The notes: generated by a model not told the origin, from the sequence alone. A DNA stretch of 64,000 nucleotides from CAZOBJ01 sp964577825 (GCA_964577825.1 CAZOBJ010000001.1:11877-75876); one strand, 5' to 3'; counted from the first letter of the stretch, positions 18,366 to 28,253 are shown. Made by a program: numbers and translations.

Positions 18366-19130
18366 ATGAGAGAGTTTTTCGTCGCCGGCAACTGGAAGAT
18401 GAACATGGACGGCCAGAGCAGCAGAGATCTGGCCGAAGCCCTGCGCAAGCAACTGGCCGACGTTGACAACGTGCGCATGGCGGTCTGTCCCCCCTTTGTG
18501 TACCTGGCGAGCGTCGCCGGGGTCTTGAGAGAGAGCAATATCGCCGTCGGCGCGCAGAACATGTACGTGGAGGCCAAGGGCGCCTTCACGGGCGAGACCG
18601 CCGGGCCCATGCTCACCGACGTGGGCTGTCGCTACGTCATCCTCGGTCACTCCGAGAGGCGCCACGTCATGGGCGAGAGCGACGAGTTCATCAACCGGAA
18701 GGTCCACAAGGCCCTTGAGTGCGGGTTGGAGCCCATCGTCTGCTTGGGCGAAAAGCTTGAGCAGAGGGAAGCCGGACAGACCGAAAGCGTCGTGTCCGCG
18801 CAGCTTACGGCGGCTCTGGCTGGCGTGGCTGCCGAGCAGATGGCGAAGATAACCGTCGCCTATGAGCCCGTTTGGGCCATCGGCACGGGGGTTACCGCCA
18901 CTCCGGACCAGGCCGAGGAGGTCCACGCCTACCTGCGCAGCCTGCTCAGCGAACTCTACGACGGCGAGGTGGCGGAGAACACCATCCTCCAGTACGGCGG
19001 CAGCGTCAAGCCGGACAACGCGGCCGACCTGATGGGCATGGCCAACGTGGACGGCGCCCTCGTGGGAGGTGCGAGCCTGAGCGCGGAAGCGTTCGTCCCC
19101 ATCGTTCGGGCGGCGACAGAACTTGGATAG
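18366..19130 (+). CDS. tpiA: Triosephosphate isomerase
   Basis: Interconverts glyceraldehyde-3-phosphate and dihydroxyacetone phosphate. The enzyme is 254 residues with all catalytic residues: K11 in GNWKMN, H95 in GHSERR and E167 in AYEPVWAIGTG, and the phosphate-binding GGS and GGASL near the end. The ATG at 18366 gives the standard N-terminus; upstream in-frame codons back to 18279 overlap pheA and are unlikely to be used. It lies 38 bases after pheA and 20 before secG, the common tpiA-secG pairing. Confidence 0.97.
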   Translation: MREFFVAGNWKMNMDGQSSRDLAEALRKQLADVDNVRMAVCPPFVYLASVAGVLRESNIAVGAQNMYVEAKGAFTGETAGPMLTDVGCRYVILGHSERRHVMGESDEFINRKVHKALECGLEPIVCLGEKLEQREAGQTESVVSAQLTAALAGVAAEQMAKITVAYEPVWAIGTGVTATPDQAEEVHAYLRSLLSELYDGEVAENTILQYGGSVKPDNAADLMGMANVDGALVGGASLSAEAFVPIVRAATELG

Positions 19131-19150
19131 GGACTCAGGAAGCAGACATC

Positions 19151-19600
19151 ATGGACCCTGAAGAATTCAGAGCGCTGGCCAAGAAGGGCCTCGTCATCGG
19201 AGCGTTCTTTGGGCTTGCGCTGTTGTTCTACGCAATGGGCTGGCGTTCCGCGCTGGTGGCCTACGTGATCGCGCTGGCAATCATCGCGATTCTGGCCATA
19301 CTGATACAGAGCGGCCGCGGCGGGGGGCTGGCCGCGTCCTTGGGCGGGTTGGGCGGCGACTCCCTGCTCGGCGTCCATTCCGCGACACCTATTGCTAAGG
19401 CCACGTACGTGATGCTGGCGCTCTTCATCTTCATCCTGCTGCTCACCGCCCGGCTCCGTCCGCCGGCCGATGAAGGTCAGGACCTGCTGGGACCTGTTTC
19501 TCCGGTGGCGCCTGTGACACGGGAGGAACTCCCCGAGGTCCCCGCCCCGGCGCCGCCCCTCGCGGAAGGCGAGACCTCCGCCCCCACGGAGACAGAGTGA
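19151..19600 (+). CDS. secG: Protein-export channel subunit SecG
   Basis: Small subunit of the SecYEG translocon. Hydrophobic segments surround the hallmark ILIQSGRGGGL followed by a glycine-rich loop and ATPIAKATYV, typical of SecG. A first extra hydrophobic segment (about residues 14-45) and a proline- and glutamate-rich C-terminal tail (about residues 105-149) extend it to 149 residues, longer than the usual 70-110. The ATG has an AGGA ribosome site. It is followed one base later by the YicC gene. Confidence 0.9.
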   Translation: MDPEEFRALAKKGLVIGAFFGLALLFYAMGWRSALVAYVIALAIIAILAILIQSGRGGGLAASLGGLGGDSLLGVHSATPIAKATYVMLALFIFILLLTARLRPPADEGQDLLGPVSPVAPVTREELPEVPAPAPPLAEGETSAPTETE

Positions 19601-19601
19601 G

Positions 19602-20489
19602 ATGATCAGCAGTATGACCGGCTTCGGCCGAGGTCAGAGGGAGCGCGACCAGTGGGCGACCCGCGCCGAGGTCCGGTCGGTCAACCGCAAGGAATTGCAG
19701 CTTTCGTTGCGACTCCCGGAGGCTTTCAACCTGAAGGAGGGGGACCTCCGCAAACTGGTGGCCGAGAGAATCCATCGCGGTCACGTCCACCTGTCAGTCA
19801 GCTGCGAACCGTCCTCCGAGGCCCAGTCGGTGGTCGTTGACGAGCGGCGCGTAGGGCAGTACCTGCGCGCCCTGAGACAGGTGGCGGAAAAGCAGGACCT
19901 CCCGGTCCAGGTGGACCTCGGATCGCTTCTTCGCCTGCCCGGGGCGTTGAAGGACCTGGCGGCCGACGAGGAGCTGCGCGATTCCCTCTGGGACGACGTG
20001 GTCGGGGCCGTGTGCGAGGCCCTGGACGGGCTGGTGCAGATGCGCCGCACCGAGGGCGAGAACCTGGCCGAGCAGCTTGAGGGGCTTTGCGAGGACCTCT
20101 CCCGGCTGACCGACGAGATCGAGCGGGCGCAGGAGGAGTTCGTCGTCGCCTACCGCGACAGGCTCCGGCAGAGGATTGACCGCCTGCTGGAGGGCACGGG
20201 CGTCGAAGTGGAGGAGCAGGCGCTGGCGCGGGAGGTGGCGTTCCAGGCGGAGCGCAGCGACGTCAGCGAGGAGATCACGCGGCTTCGCAGCCACGTCGAA
20301 CAGTTCAAAGAGGCCCTCGGGGGGCCGGCGGAGCCCGTGGGCCGCAAGATGGAGTTCATCGGTCAGGAGATGCTCCGGGAGGCCAGCACGATGGGCGCGA
20401 AGGTCCCGGCGGGTCCGCAGGTCGAACAGGTGCTGGAGTTGAAGACGGCTATCGAGCGGCTGCGAGAGCAGGTCCGCAACGTGGAATAG
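19602..20489 (+). CDS. YicC family endoribonuclease-like protein
   Basis: A 295-residue YicC/YloC family protein. It opens with the family signature MTGFGRG, followed by EVRSVN and the DUF1732 C-terminal domain (VGRKMEFIGQEM...REAST). E. coli YicC takes part in RNA turnover and cleaves RNA in vitro. The start codon lies one base after the secG stop. The order yicC-gmk-rpoZ-coaBC is conserved in many bacteria and is seen here with coaC alone. Confidence 0.92.
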   Translation: MISSMTGFGRGQRERDQWATRAEVRSVNRKELQLSLRLPEAFNLKEGDLRKLVAERIHRGHVHLSVSCEPSSEAQSVVVDERRVGQYLRALRQVAEKQDLPVQVDLGSLLRLPGALKDLAADEELRDSLWDDVVGAVCEALDGLVQMRRTEGENLAEQLEGLCEDLSRLTDEIERAQEEFVVAYRDRLRQRIDRLLEGTGVEVEEQALAREVAFQAERSDVSEEITRLRSHVEQFKEALGGPAEPVGRKMEFIGQEMLREASTMGAKVPAGPQVEQVLELKTAIERLREQVRNVE

Positions 20490-20496
20490 ATGGGCC

Positions 20497-20514
20497 GGGC
20501 CCGCGAGCGGGCCC
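20497..20514 (+). other. GC-rich hairpin between yicC and gmk
   Basis: An 8-base perfect inverted repeat (GGGCCCGC, two-base centre, GCGGGCCC) lies between the yicC stop and the gmk start. There is no T-tract, so it is unlikely to be a terminator. It may shape messenger processing or gmk translation. Confidence 0.45.
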
Positions 20515-20527
20515 CTGGCGGCTGCAA

Positions 20528-21145
20528 ATGAGCAATCGGCGCGCCGAGCACGAGTTGTCCGACCCCGCCCGGGTCTTCGTGATTTCCGGGCCCAGCGGGG
20601 TGGGCAAGAACACGGTCGCCGACGCCCTGTGCAGCGAGAAGCGCGCCGTGCGGGCCGTGACGGCCACGACCCGGCCGCCCCGGGCCGGCGAGAAGGACGG
20701 AAAGGACTATCACTTCGTCAGCGATGAGCAGTTCGGCAGGTGGATCGAGGAGGAACGCCTGCTTGAATACACGCGGTATGTGGGCAACTTCTACGGCACG
20801 CCGCTGGCGTCCGTGAACCGGGCCGCGGAGTCCGGCCTGCCGGTAATACTGACCATCGACGTGGACGGAGGCCTGCAGATAAAGCGCCGGTGGCCGGACG
20901 TGGCCCTGATCTTCCTGGTCCCTCCTTCGGAGGAGGAGCTGCGGCGCAGGCTGCTCGCCCGCGGGCGGGATGACGCGGGGAGCGTTCAGAAACGCCTCGA
21001 GCGGGCCCGGGAGGAGATGGAGTACGGCGACGATTACGATTTCTGTGTCGTGAACGACAACCTGAAGGAGGCGCTTGAAGAAATTGCTCGGATCATGGCA
21101 GGGAAGTGCGACCGGGACGGCAACCTTTCTCAGGCGGGAAGGTAG
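20528..21145 (+). CDS. gmk: Guanylate kinase
   Basis: Phosphorylates GMP to GDP with ATP. At 205 residues it has normal length. The P-loop GPSGVGKNT is at residues 21-29, with Asn in place of the common Ser before Thr. TTRPPRAGEKDGKDYHF and the GMP-binding region with YGTP are present. The stop is four bases before the rpoZ ATG, so translation is probably coupled. Confidence 0.95.
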   Translation: MSNRRAEHELSDPARVFVISGPSGVGKNTVADALCSEKRAVRAVTATTRPPRAGEKDGKDYHFVSDEQFGRWIEEERLLEYTRYVGNFYGTPLASVNRAAESGLPVILTIDVDGGLQIKRRWPDVALIFLVPPSEEELRRRLLARGRDDAGSVQKRLERAREEMEYGDDYDFCVVNDNLKEALEEIARIMAGKCDRDGNLSQAGR

Positions 21146-21149
21146 ATAT

Positions 21150-21401
21150 ATGAGGCGCAGTGAGGAAGGACGGGTTGAAGAGCTCAGCAAACGCATAGGC
21201 GGCAGGTTCAAACTCACTACTCTCGTACAGAGGCAGGCACGCGACTACGTCCGCGGAGGCGGAGCTTTCATGCCGAAGGTGCGCAACCTGCACGAACTGT
21301 ACCGCTACATCCTCGACGAAATCGACGCGGGCAAGATCGAGTTGCAGCTCCGCGGCGAAGTCGAGCAGGCTGAGGAAACCGAAGAGGAAGAAGGGGAGTA
21401 G
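21150..21401 (+). CDS. rpoZ: RNA polymerase omega subunit
   Basis: An 83-residue omega subunit that helps assemble RNA polymerase. The KLTTLVQRQARDYVRGG segment corresponds to the conserved RPO6/omega core, and the tail is very acidic (runs of Glu). The ATG at 21150 is four bases after the gmk stop, with a GGGAAGG ribosome site. Position directly after gmk supports the call despite the short sequence. Confidence 0.85.
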   Translation: MRRSEEGRVEELSKRIGGRFKLTTLVQRQARDYVRGGGAFMPKVRNLHELYRYILDEIDAGKIELQLRGEVEQAEETEEEEGE

Positions 21402-21431
21402 AGGGCGGCTTTGCCGGCCTGAGCTTCAATC

Positions 21432-21989
21432 ATGGGCAACTCGACGGGCAGAAACGTGATCCTGGGCGTGACCGGCAGCATCGCGGCCTATAAGGCCGCT
21501 TCGGTGCTGCGCGGGCTCATGACGCGCGGCCACAAGGTTCAGGTCGTCATGACCGACTCGGCCCAGAAGCTGGTCACTCCGACCACTTTCCGCGCGCTCT
21601 CTGGGCGGCCGGTTGTCACGCGCATGTTCATCCCGGAGGATCAGGCGGGCCTCCAGCACATCGAGTTGGCCGAGTGGGCCGACGTTCTGGCCGTGGTGCC
21701 CGCGACGGCGAACTTCATCGGCAAGGCCGCCAACGGCATCGCGGATGAGATCCTCAGTTGCACCTGGATGGCCTGCGACTGCCCGAAGCTCGTGGCGCCT
21801 GCGATGAACGACCGCATGTGGGCCAGCCCGCCCGTCCAGCGCAACTGCGAGTACCTGCGCTTCCTGCCCGGGGTGCACTTCGTCGGCCCGGTCGAGGGCC
21901 AGCTTGCCAGCGGCAAGGTTGCCATGGGCCACCTGGCGCAGGTGGACGAGATCGTCAACGTGATCCACACCATCGCCATCGGGGGTTGA
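21432..21989 (+). CDS. coaC: Stand-alone phosphopantothenoylcysteine decarboxylase (CoaC)
   Basis: A flavoprotein of 185 residues that decarboxylates phosphopantothenoylcysteine during coenzyme A synthesis. It shows GVTGSIAAYKA at the N-terminus, the catalytic His in HIELAEWAD, the PAMNDRMW motif and the active-site flap. The flap carries LASG instead of LACG, so Ser sits at the usual Cys position. Many CoaBC proteins of other phyla also carry Ser here, so this need not mean loss of activity. The CoaB synthetase domain normally fused downstream is absent; dut follows after 10 bases. Confidence 0.88.
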   Translation: MGNSTGRNVILGVTGSIAAYKAASVLRGLMTRGHKVQVVMTDSAQKLVTPTTFRALSGRPVVTRMFIPEDQAGLQHIELAEWADVLAVVPATANFIGKAANGIADEILSCTWMACDCPKLVAPAMNDRMWASPPVQRNCEYLRFLPGVHFVGPVEGQLASGKVAMGHLAQVDEIVNVIHTIAIGG

Positions 21990-21999
21990 GGGGGCGGAC

Positions 22000-22470
22000 A
22001 TGTGCGAGGGTGGGGGCCCGGAGTCACCCAGACTGCTGGTTCGGCGCAGGGAAGGCTGCGAGGACCTGCCGGTCCCGAAGTACATGAGCGCCGGCGCCAG
22101 CGGGATGGACCTTCACGCTGCGGTTGAAGGCGAGATGGTGATCCCCGCCGGGGGCGTCCGGCTCGTTCCCACGGGCATCCACATCGCCCTTCCCGTCGGA
22201 TACGAAGCCCAGATCCGGCCGCGCAGCGGGCTGGCGCTGAAGAGCCGCGTGACCGTCCTGAACTCCCCCGGCACGGTGGACAGCGACTACCGCGCCGAGG
22301 TTGGCGTCATCCTGGCCAACTTCGGGGACGAGCCCTTCGCCGTCACGCGCGGGATGCGGATCGCCCAGATGGTGGTCTGCCGCACCTACCGCGCGGAGGT
22401 CGTCGAGGTCGAGGAGCTGGACGAGACGGACCGGCAGTTCGGGGGATTCGGCTCGACCGGATTGCATTGA
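22000..22470 (+). CDS. dut: dUTP diphosphatase
   Basis: Hydrolyses dUTP to dUMP, keeping uracil out of DNA and supplying thymidylate synthesis. All five motifs of the trimeric family are visible in 156 residues: ASGMDLHA, RPRSGLA, NSPGTVDSDYRAE, RGMRIAQMVV and the C-terminal GGFGSTG. It sits between coaC and aconitase in the same operon. The first 20 residues are a short non-conserved extension. Confidence 0.95.
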   Translation: MCEGGGPESPRLLVRRREGCEDLPVPKYMSAGASGMDLHAAVEGEMVIPAGGVRLVPTGIHIALPVGYEAQIRPRSGLALKSRVTVLNSPGTVDSDYRAEVGVILANFGDEPFAVTRGMRIAQMVVCRTYRAEVVEVEELDETDRQFGGFGSTGLH

Positions 22471-22529
22471 AGGCGACGGCCGCGGGAAGTAAGCTGTCAG
22501 GTCCGGCCCCATCACGGAAAGGCGCCACC

Positions 22530-24452
22530 ATGGCGGAGACCTTGACCCGCAAGATACTCAAGGCGCACCTCGTCGACGGCTCGCTCGAACCGGGCCGGCC
22601 CCTGGCCCTGCGCATGGACCAGACGCTCACCCAGGACGCGACCGGCACGGTGGCATACCTGCAGTTCGAGACCATGGGCGTGGACCGCGTGCGGACCGAA
22701 CTGTCCGTCAGCTACGTGGACCACAACACGCTTCAGAGCGGCCCGCAGAACGCGGACGATCACCGCTACCTCCAGTCAGTCGCCGCCCGTTACGGGATCG
22801 TGTTCAGCCGGCCGGGCAACGGCATCTGCCACCAGGTTCATCTGGAGCGCTTCGGCGCGCCCGGCAAGACGCTGCTGGGCAGCGACAGCCACACGCCGAC
22901 CTGCGGCGGGCTCGGGATGATGGCGATCGGCGCCGGGGGGCAGGACGTGGCCTGCGCCATGGCGGGACTGCCGTTCCGGCTGACCGCGCCTGCCGTGGTA
23001 AAGGTCCACCTGACGGGCCGGCTCGGCCCGTGGGCCAGCGCGAAGGACGTCATCCTGGAACTCCTGCGCCGACTGACCGTCAAGGGCGGCGTCGGGCGGG
23101 TCTTCGAGTACGCCGGGCCTGGCGTGGCGACGCTGGATGTTCCCGAGCGGGCGACGATAACGAACATGGGCACGGAGCTCGGCGCGACGACCAGCATATT
23201 CCCCGCCGACGAGGTCGTCGAGGCGTGGATGCGGGCCCAGGGGCGCGGCGAGGACTTCCGCCCGATCTGCGCCGGCCCCGGCGCCGACTACGACGAGGTC
23301 GTCGAGCTGGACCTGTCCTCCGTCGAGCCGCTCATCGCCCGGCCGCACAGCCCGGACAACGTGGTCCCCGTCCGGGAGGCGGCGGGCCAGCCCGTTGACC
23401 AGGTCTGCATCGGCAGTTGCACGAACTCGTCTTACAGGGACCTGGCGCTGACGGGAGCCCTGCTGGAGGGGCTGACGGTTCACCCGCGGGTCAGCCTGGC
23501 GGTCTCGCCGGGCTCGCGCCAGGCGTTCAGGATGATCGCGGACAGCGGGGTCCTGGGCGCCATGGTGGCCGCGGGTGCCCGAGTCCTGGAGGTGGCCTGC
23601 GGGCCGTGCATCGGAATGGGCCAATCGCCGCCCAGCGGCGGGGTCACGCTCCGCACGTTCAACCGGAACTTCGAGGGGCGCACGGGCACCGCCGACGCCC
23701 TCTGCTACCTGTGCAGCCCCGCCACGGCCGTGGCCTCGGCGCTGGCGGGATGCATCACCGACCCCCGCACGCTCGGCGACCCGCCCGCGGTCGAGGCGCC
23801 CGGGCGGTTCATCCTGGACGATTCCGGGTTCATCTTCCCGCCCGCGGACGGCGCCGGCGTGGAGGTCGTCAGGGGGCCGAGCATCAAGCCCATCCCGCGG
23901 CGCGGACCCCTGCCAGAGACGCTGGAGGGAGAGGTCCTGCTGAAGGTCGGGGACAACATCACGACCGATCACATCATGCCGGGCGGGAGCAGGATACTGC
24001 CGCATCGGTCCAACATACCGGCCCTGAGCGAGTTCGTGTTCGAGGGAGTGGACCCCGGGTTCGCGGGCCGGGCCAGGCAGAAGGGCGGTGGGCTCGTCGT
24101 GGCGGGGCAGAACTACGGGCAGGGCTCAAGCCGCGAGCACGCTGCACTGGCCCCCATGTACCTCGGGCTGAAGGCCGTCGTTGCGAAGAGCTTCGCCCGT
24201 ATCCACCGGGCGAACCTGGTGAACTTCGGCATCATGCCGATCGTCTTCGAGGACGCGGCGGACTATGACAGGGTCGGCCAGGGAGACGAGCTGGTGATCG
24301 CCTCCGCGCGAGAGGGCCTGCCCGATGGGCGCCTCACCGTGCGGGACGAGACGGGCGGGTTCGAGTTCCCCGTCCGGGTCGAACTGAGCGAGACGGAACG
24401 GGAGATACTGCTGGCCGGCGGGCGGCTGAACCTGGTCAGCGGAAGCCAGTGA
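22530..24452 (+). CDS. Aconitate hydratase (640-residue form)
   Basis: Interconverts citrate and isocitrate in the TCA cycle. The 4Fe-4S ligands are Cys297 (GSCTNSSY), Cys357 and Cys360 (CGPC). GSDSHTPTCGGLG lies near residue 120. The C-terminal swivel domain carries DNITTDHIMPGG and GQGSSREHAAL. At 640 residues it belongs to the shorter aconitase group close to mitochondrial aconitase and homoaconitase, not the 890-residue AcnA type. The ATG at 22530 follows a GGAAAGG ribosome site. It is directly followed by isocitrate dehydrogenase, a metabolic pair. Confidence 0.93.
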   Translation: MAETLTRKILKAHLVDGSLEPGRPLALRMDQTLTQDATGTVAYLQFETMGVDRVRTELSVSYVDHNTLQSGPQNADDHRYLQSVAARYGIVFSRPGNGICHQVHLERFGAPGKTLLGSDSHTPTCGGLGMMAIGAGGQDVACAMAGLPFRLTAPAVVKVHLTGRLGPWASAKDVILELLRRLTVKGGVGRVFEYAGPGVATLDVPERATITNMGTELGATTSIFPADEVVEAWMRAQGRGEDFRPICAGPGADYDEVVELDLSSVEPLIARPHSPDNVVPVREAAGQPVDQVCIGSCTNSSYRDLALTGALLEGLTVHPRVSLAVSPGSRQAFRMIADSGVLGAMVAAGARVLEVACGPCIGMGQSPPSGGVTLRTFNRNFEGRTGTADALCYLCSPATAVASALAGCITDPRTLGDPPAVEAPGRFILDDSGFIFPPADGAGVEVVRGPSIKPIPRRGPLPETLEGEVLLKVGDNITTDHIMPGGSRILPHRSNIPALSEFVFEGVDPGFAGRARQKGGGLVVAGQNYGQGSSREHAALAPMYLGLKAVVAKSFARIHRANLVNFGIMPIVFEDAADYDRVGQGDELVIASAREGLPDGRLTVRDETGGFEFPVRVELSETEREILLAGGRLNLVSGSQ

Positions 24453-24478
24453 CAGAGGAGCGATTTCGGACGAGAGCC

Positions 24479-25729
<1,251 letters not shown>

Positions 25730-25745
25730 GAGGCGCGAGGTGGAG

Positions 25746-26546
25746 ATGGACACGGTCCGCATGGGCAACTCGCAGGTAAGCCGGTTCATCCTCGGGAGCA
25801 ACCCGTTCAGCGGGTTCTCCCACCAGGGGCGAGAGATGGACGCTCAGATGATCCACTACTACACCTGCGCGCGCATCAAGGAGGTGCTGCGCCAGGCCGA
25901 GGACCTGGGCATCAACACAATCATCGCTCGCGCCGACCATCACATGCTGAGGGTCCTGATCGAGCACTGGGACGAGGGGGGCACGCTCCAGTGGTTCGCG
26001 CAGACCTGCCCCGAGATTGGCGCCCCGGAGCCGAGCATGGACCGCGCTGCGCGCGTCGGCGCCCCCGCCGCCCATATACACGGCGGCTATGCGGACCACC
26101 TGCTGGCCAACGGGCGCATCGAGGAACTGAGGCCCTCGGTCGAGCACGCCCGCAAGATGGGCCTGACGGTGGGCCTGGCCGGGCACAATCCGGACACGAT
26201 CCGTTGGGCCGAGGAGAACCTGGACCTTGACTACTACATGTGCTCCTACTACAACCCCATCCCGCGACACAAAGAGGCCCAGCACCGACCCGGCACCGAC
26301 GAGCGCTACCGCGCGGAGGACCGGGGAGCCATGACGGAGTTGATCCAGGGCCTGTCGCGCCCCGTTATCCACTACAAGGTGATGGCCGCCGGCCGGAACG
26401 ACCCCGAAGAGGCCCTCGACTGCGTGGCGCGCACCATGCGGCCCGGGGACGCCGTCTGCGTGGGCATCTTCAACGGGGGCAACCCCGACGTGCTGCGCGA
26501 GGACGTGGAGATCTTCCAGCAGGCCACCGCCCGGTACGGGAAGTAG
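25746..26546 (+). CDS. Aldo/keto-reductase-like TIM-barrel protein
   Basis: A 266-residue protein with an aldo/keto-reductase-like beginning (VSRFILGSNPFSGF) and barrel-like alternation of helices and strands, including GLTVGLAGHN and HYKVMAAGR near residue 205. The catalytic Tyr/Lys tetrad of true reductases was not identified, so it may be a related non-reductase. The ATG at 25746 has a GAGG ribosome site and starts 16 bases after icd. Function unknown. Confidence 0.6.
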   Translation: MDTVRMGNSQVSRFILGSNPFSGFSHQGREMDAQMIHYYTCARIKEVLRQAEDLGINTIIARADHHMLRVLIEHWDEGGTLQWFAQTCPEIGAPEPSMDRAARVGAPAAHIHGGYADHLLANGRIEELRPSVEHARKMGLTVGLAGHNPDTIRWAEENLDLDYYMCSYYNPIPRHKEAQHRPGTDERYRAEDRGAMTELIQGLSRPVIHYKVMAAGRNDPEEALDCVARTMRPGDAVCVGIFNGGNPDVLREDVEIFQQATARYGK

Positions 26547-26561
26547 GGACGCGCCGCGCGC

Positions 26562-27554
26562 TCACCACTCGAAGACGACCGTCATGTGCCTGTCGGGGTT
26601 CTCGAGCAGTTCCCGAATCGCTTCTCCCGCGTCTTCCGGCCTCGCCCTGAGCGTGATAAGGTCGCCGACGCGCAGCGAACCGCAGCGGATCATCGCCGCG
26701 GCCCCGGCTAGGTCGCGCGAGACCGTGTCCCGGCTGTTCAGCAGCACGTACTCCTTCATGAACAGCTCTCTGCAGTCCACGCTGATGCGCCCGTGGATCG
26801 AACTCTGGACCAGCAGGACGGGCAGGGGGCCGTCCTCGTCCCACGGGCGTTCGTGAAGGAGGCGGGCGCAGAGGTCTATCCCCTCCTGGCGGGAGCTGGC
26901 CTCGACGGCGGCCTGGACGCCCTCGGGCCAGAGGTCCCGCACTGCCTCCTCGACATCCTCCTCCTCCGCGTTGATGACGTGGCGCACGGCACCGGCGGCG
27001 GAACGCTCCAGCCGCCACGGCAGGATGTCGGCCGCCGCGACCTGCCGGCCCATCGCGGCCTGGATGCGCGCGTGAAGCTGCCCTATGAGGCCCTGCCCGA
27101 TGACGACGACGCGGTCGCCAGGCCCGGTGCAGGTGCGGCGCACGCCGTGCAGGGCGATGGCCGCGACTTTCGTGAAGACGTACTCCTCCTGCGGGCGGCC
27201 CTCGTCCAGCGGCAGGAGGGCGGCCGCGGGCTTGACGCAGTGCCGTGCCTGCGCGCCCCACTGGCGGCCGATGCCGACCAGCGCCTTCGGCGCCCCGGCG
27301 AACACCACGTCCCCTTCCTGCACGCCGCCGCAGTTGCCGACGAGTTCCTCCACGATTCCGACCGAGCTGTACCCGGGCACAAGGGGGAAGGGGCTCTGCG
27401 GGTCGCCCCCGCGCAGCACCCGCGTGTCGGTGCCGGTGCTCAGGACGGTCCGGGTGACGCGGACGACTGCGTCGCCGGGGGCCGGGTCGGCGACCTCGAC
27501 CTCGCCGAACGTGATCTGATCGGGTTCCGGAAAGATGATTGCCTCCGTCTTCAC
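26562..27554 (-). CDS. Zinc-independent medium-chain dehydrogenase/reductase
   Basis: A 330-residue MDR-superfamily oxidoreductase with a GroES-like N-domain and a Rossmann NAD(P) domain (VVVIGQGLIGQL near residue 150). The catalytic zinc ligands are missing: the usual Cys-Gly-T is STGTDT and the usual GHE is GYS, and there is no four-cysteine structural site. The start is a GTG with a strong AAGGAGG ribosome site eight bases ahead. It converges on the preceding TIM-barrel gene and is divergent from the fumarase subunit gene. Substrate unknown. Confidence 0.8.
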   Translation of the reverse strand: MKTEAIIFPEPDQITFGEVEVADPAPGDAVVRVTRTVLSTGTDTRVLRGGDPQSPFPLVPGYSSVGIVEELVGNCGGVQEGDVVFAGAPKALVGIGRQWGAQARHCVKPAAALLPLDEGRPQEEYVFTKVAAIALHGVRRTCTGPGDRVVVIGQGLIGQLHARIQAAMGRQVAAADILPWRLERSAAGAVRHVINAEEEDVEEAVRDLWPEGVQAAVEASSRQEGIDLCARLLHERPWDEDGPLPVLLVQSSIHGRISVDCRELFMKEYVLLNSRDTVSRDLAGAAAMIRCGSLRVGDLITLRARPEDAGEAIRELLENPDRHMTVVFEW

Positions 27555-27591
27555 AGCAGTGCCTCCTTTTCGTGGCGGTCTGGCTCAAGGG

Positions 27592-27619
27592 ATTATACGG
27601 CGGGCGGCCGGGCTGTCAA
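27592..27619 (-). promoter_or_regulatory. Consensus promoter for the MDR gene
   Basis: On the minus strand a perfect TTGACA (27619-27614), a 16-base spacer and a perfect TATAAT (27597-27592), the strongest promoter match seen in the window. Confidence 0.65.
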
Positions 27620-27628
27620 AAGGCGCGT

Positions 27629-27656
27629 TTGACTTGCCCCGCCCGCCGGCTAAAAT
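27629..27656 (+). promoter_or_regulatory. Promoter for the fumarase beta gene, leaderless geometry
   Basis: TTGACT (27629-27634), a 16-base spacer and TAAAAT (27651-27656). The ATG at 27665 is only 9 bases beyond the -10 element, so transcription would begin at or next to the start codon. Confidence 0.55.
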
Positions 27657-27664
27657 GGCGGTCC

Positions 27665-28246
27665 ATGGCCTCCCATCACACCACGGCGCGGCTGCTGGCG
27701 ACGCCTCTGAGCGAAGAGGACGTCCTGTCGGTGCGCTGCGGGGACAGCGTGCTGCTGAGCGGCGTGATCTACTCGGCGCGGGACGCTGCCCACCGCAGGA
27801 TGGTCGAGGCGCTCGACGCGGGCGGCTCCCTGCCGTTCGATCCCGTCGGCCAGGTGATCTACTACGTGGGTCCCAGCCCCGCGCCGGCGGGGGTCGTCAT
27901 AGGGGCGGCTGGGCCGACGACGAGCGGGCGGATGGACCCCTACGCGCCGCGTCTCTATGAGGCAGGCATCAAGGCGACCATCGGGAAAGGACAGCGCTCG
28001 CCGATCGTCCGGGAGGCCCTGATGCGGTTTGCCGCCCTCTACCTGGCGGCCATCGGGGGGGCCGGCGCGCTCCTGGCGCAGGCTGTCAAGGAAGTGGAGG
28101 TGGTCGCCTATCCGGAACTGGGCCCCGAGGCCGTGCGGCGAATGGTGGTCGAGCGACTGCCGGTCATCGTGGCCAACGACGCGTACGGGAGGGACCTCTA
28201 CGAAGAGGCACGCCGGCGCAGTCATCCCGGACCCGAGCACGGGTGA
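27665..28246 (+). CDS. Fumarate hydratase class I beta subunit-like protein, without alpha partner
   Basis: A 193-residue protein matching the C-terminal (beta, swivel) domain of class I iron-sulfur fumarases and tartrate dehydratases: LLSGVIYSARDAAHRR, AGPTTSGRMDPYAP and the IGKG motif near residue 100. In two-subunit enzymes the alpha subunit carries the FeS cluster and normally lies directly upstream. Here the upstream neighbour is a divergent MDR gene and no alpha subunit is in the window. The ATG has no clear ribosome site but lies right at the predicted transcription start. Endonuclease III follows after 7 bases. Confidence 0.85.
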   Translation: MASHHTTARLLATPLSEEDVLSVRCGDSVLLSGVIYSARDAAHRRMVEALDAGGSLPFDPVGQVIYYVGPSPAPAGVVIGAAGPTTSGRMDPYAPRLYEAGIKATIGKGQRSPIVREALMRFAALYLAAIGGAGALLAQAVKEVEVVAYPELGPEAVRRMVVERLPVIVANDAYGRDLYEEARRRSHPGPEHG

Positions 28247-28253
28247 ACGCGCC

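Noticed and set aside
20497..20514. Terminator between yicC and gmk
   Set aside because: No T-tract follows and the gene order yicC-gmk-rpoZ is a conserved operon.
21432..21989. CoaC inactive because of Cys to Ser in the flap
   Set aside because: The same Ser is recalled from CoaBC proteins of other phyla, so it cannot be called a loss on this evidence.
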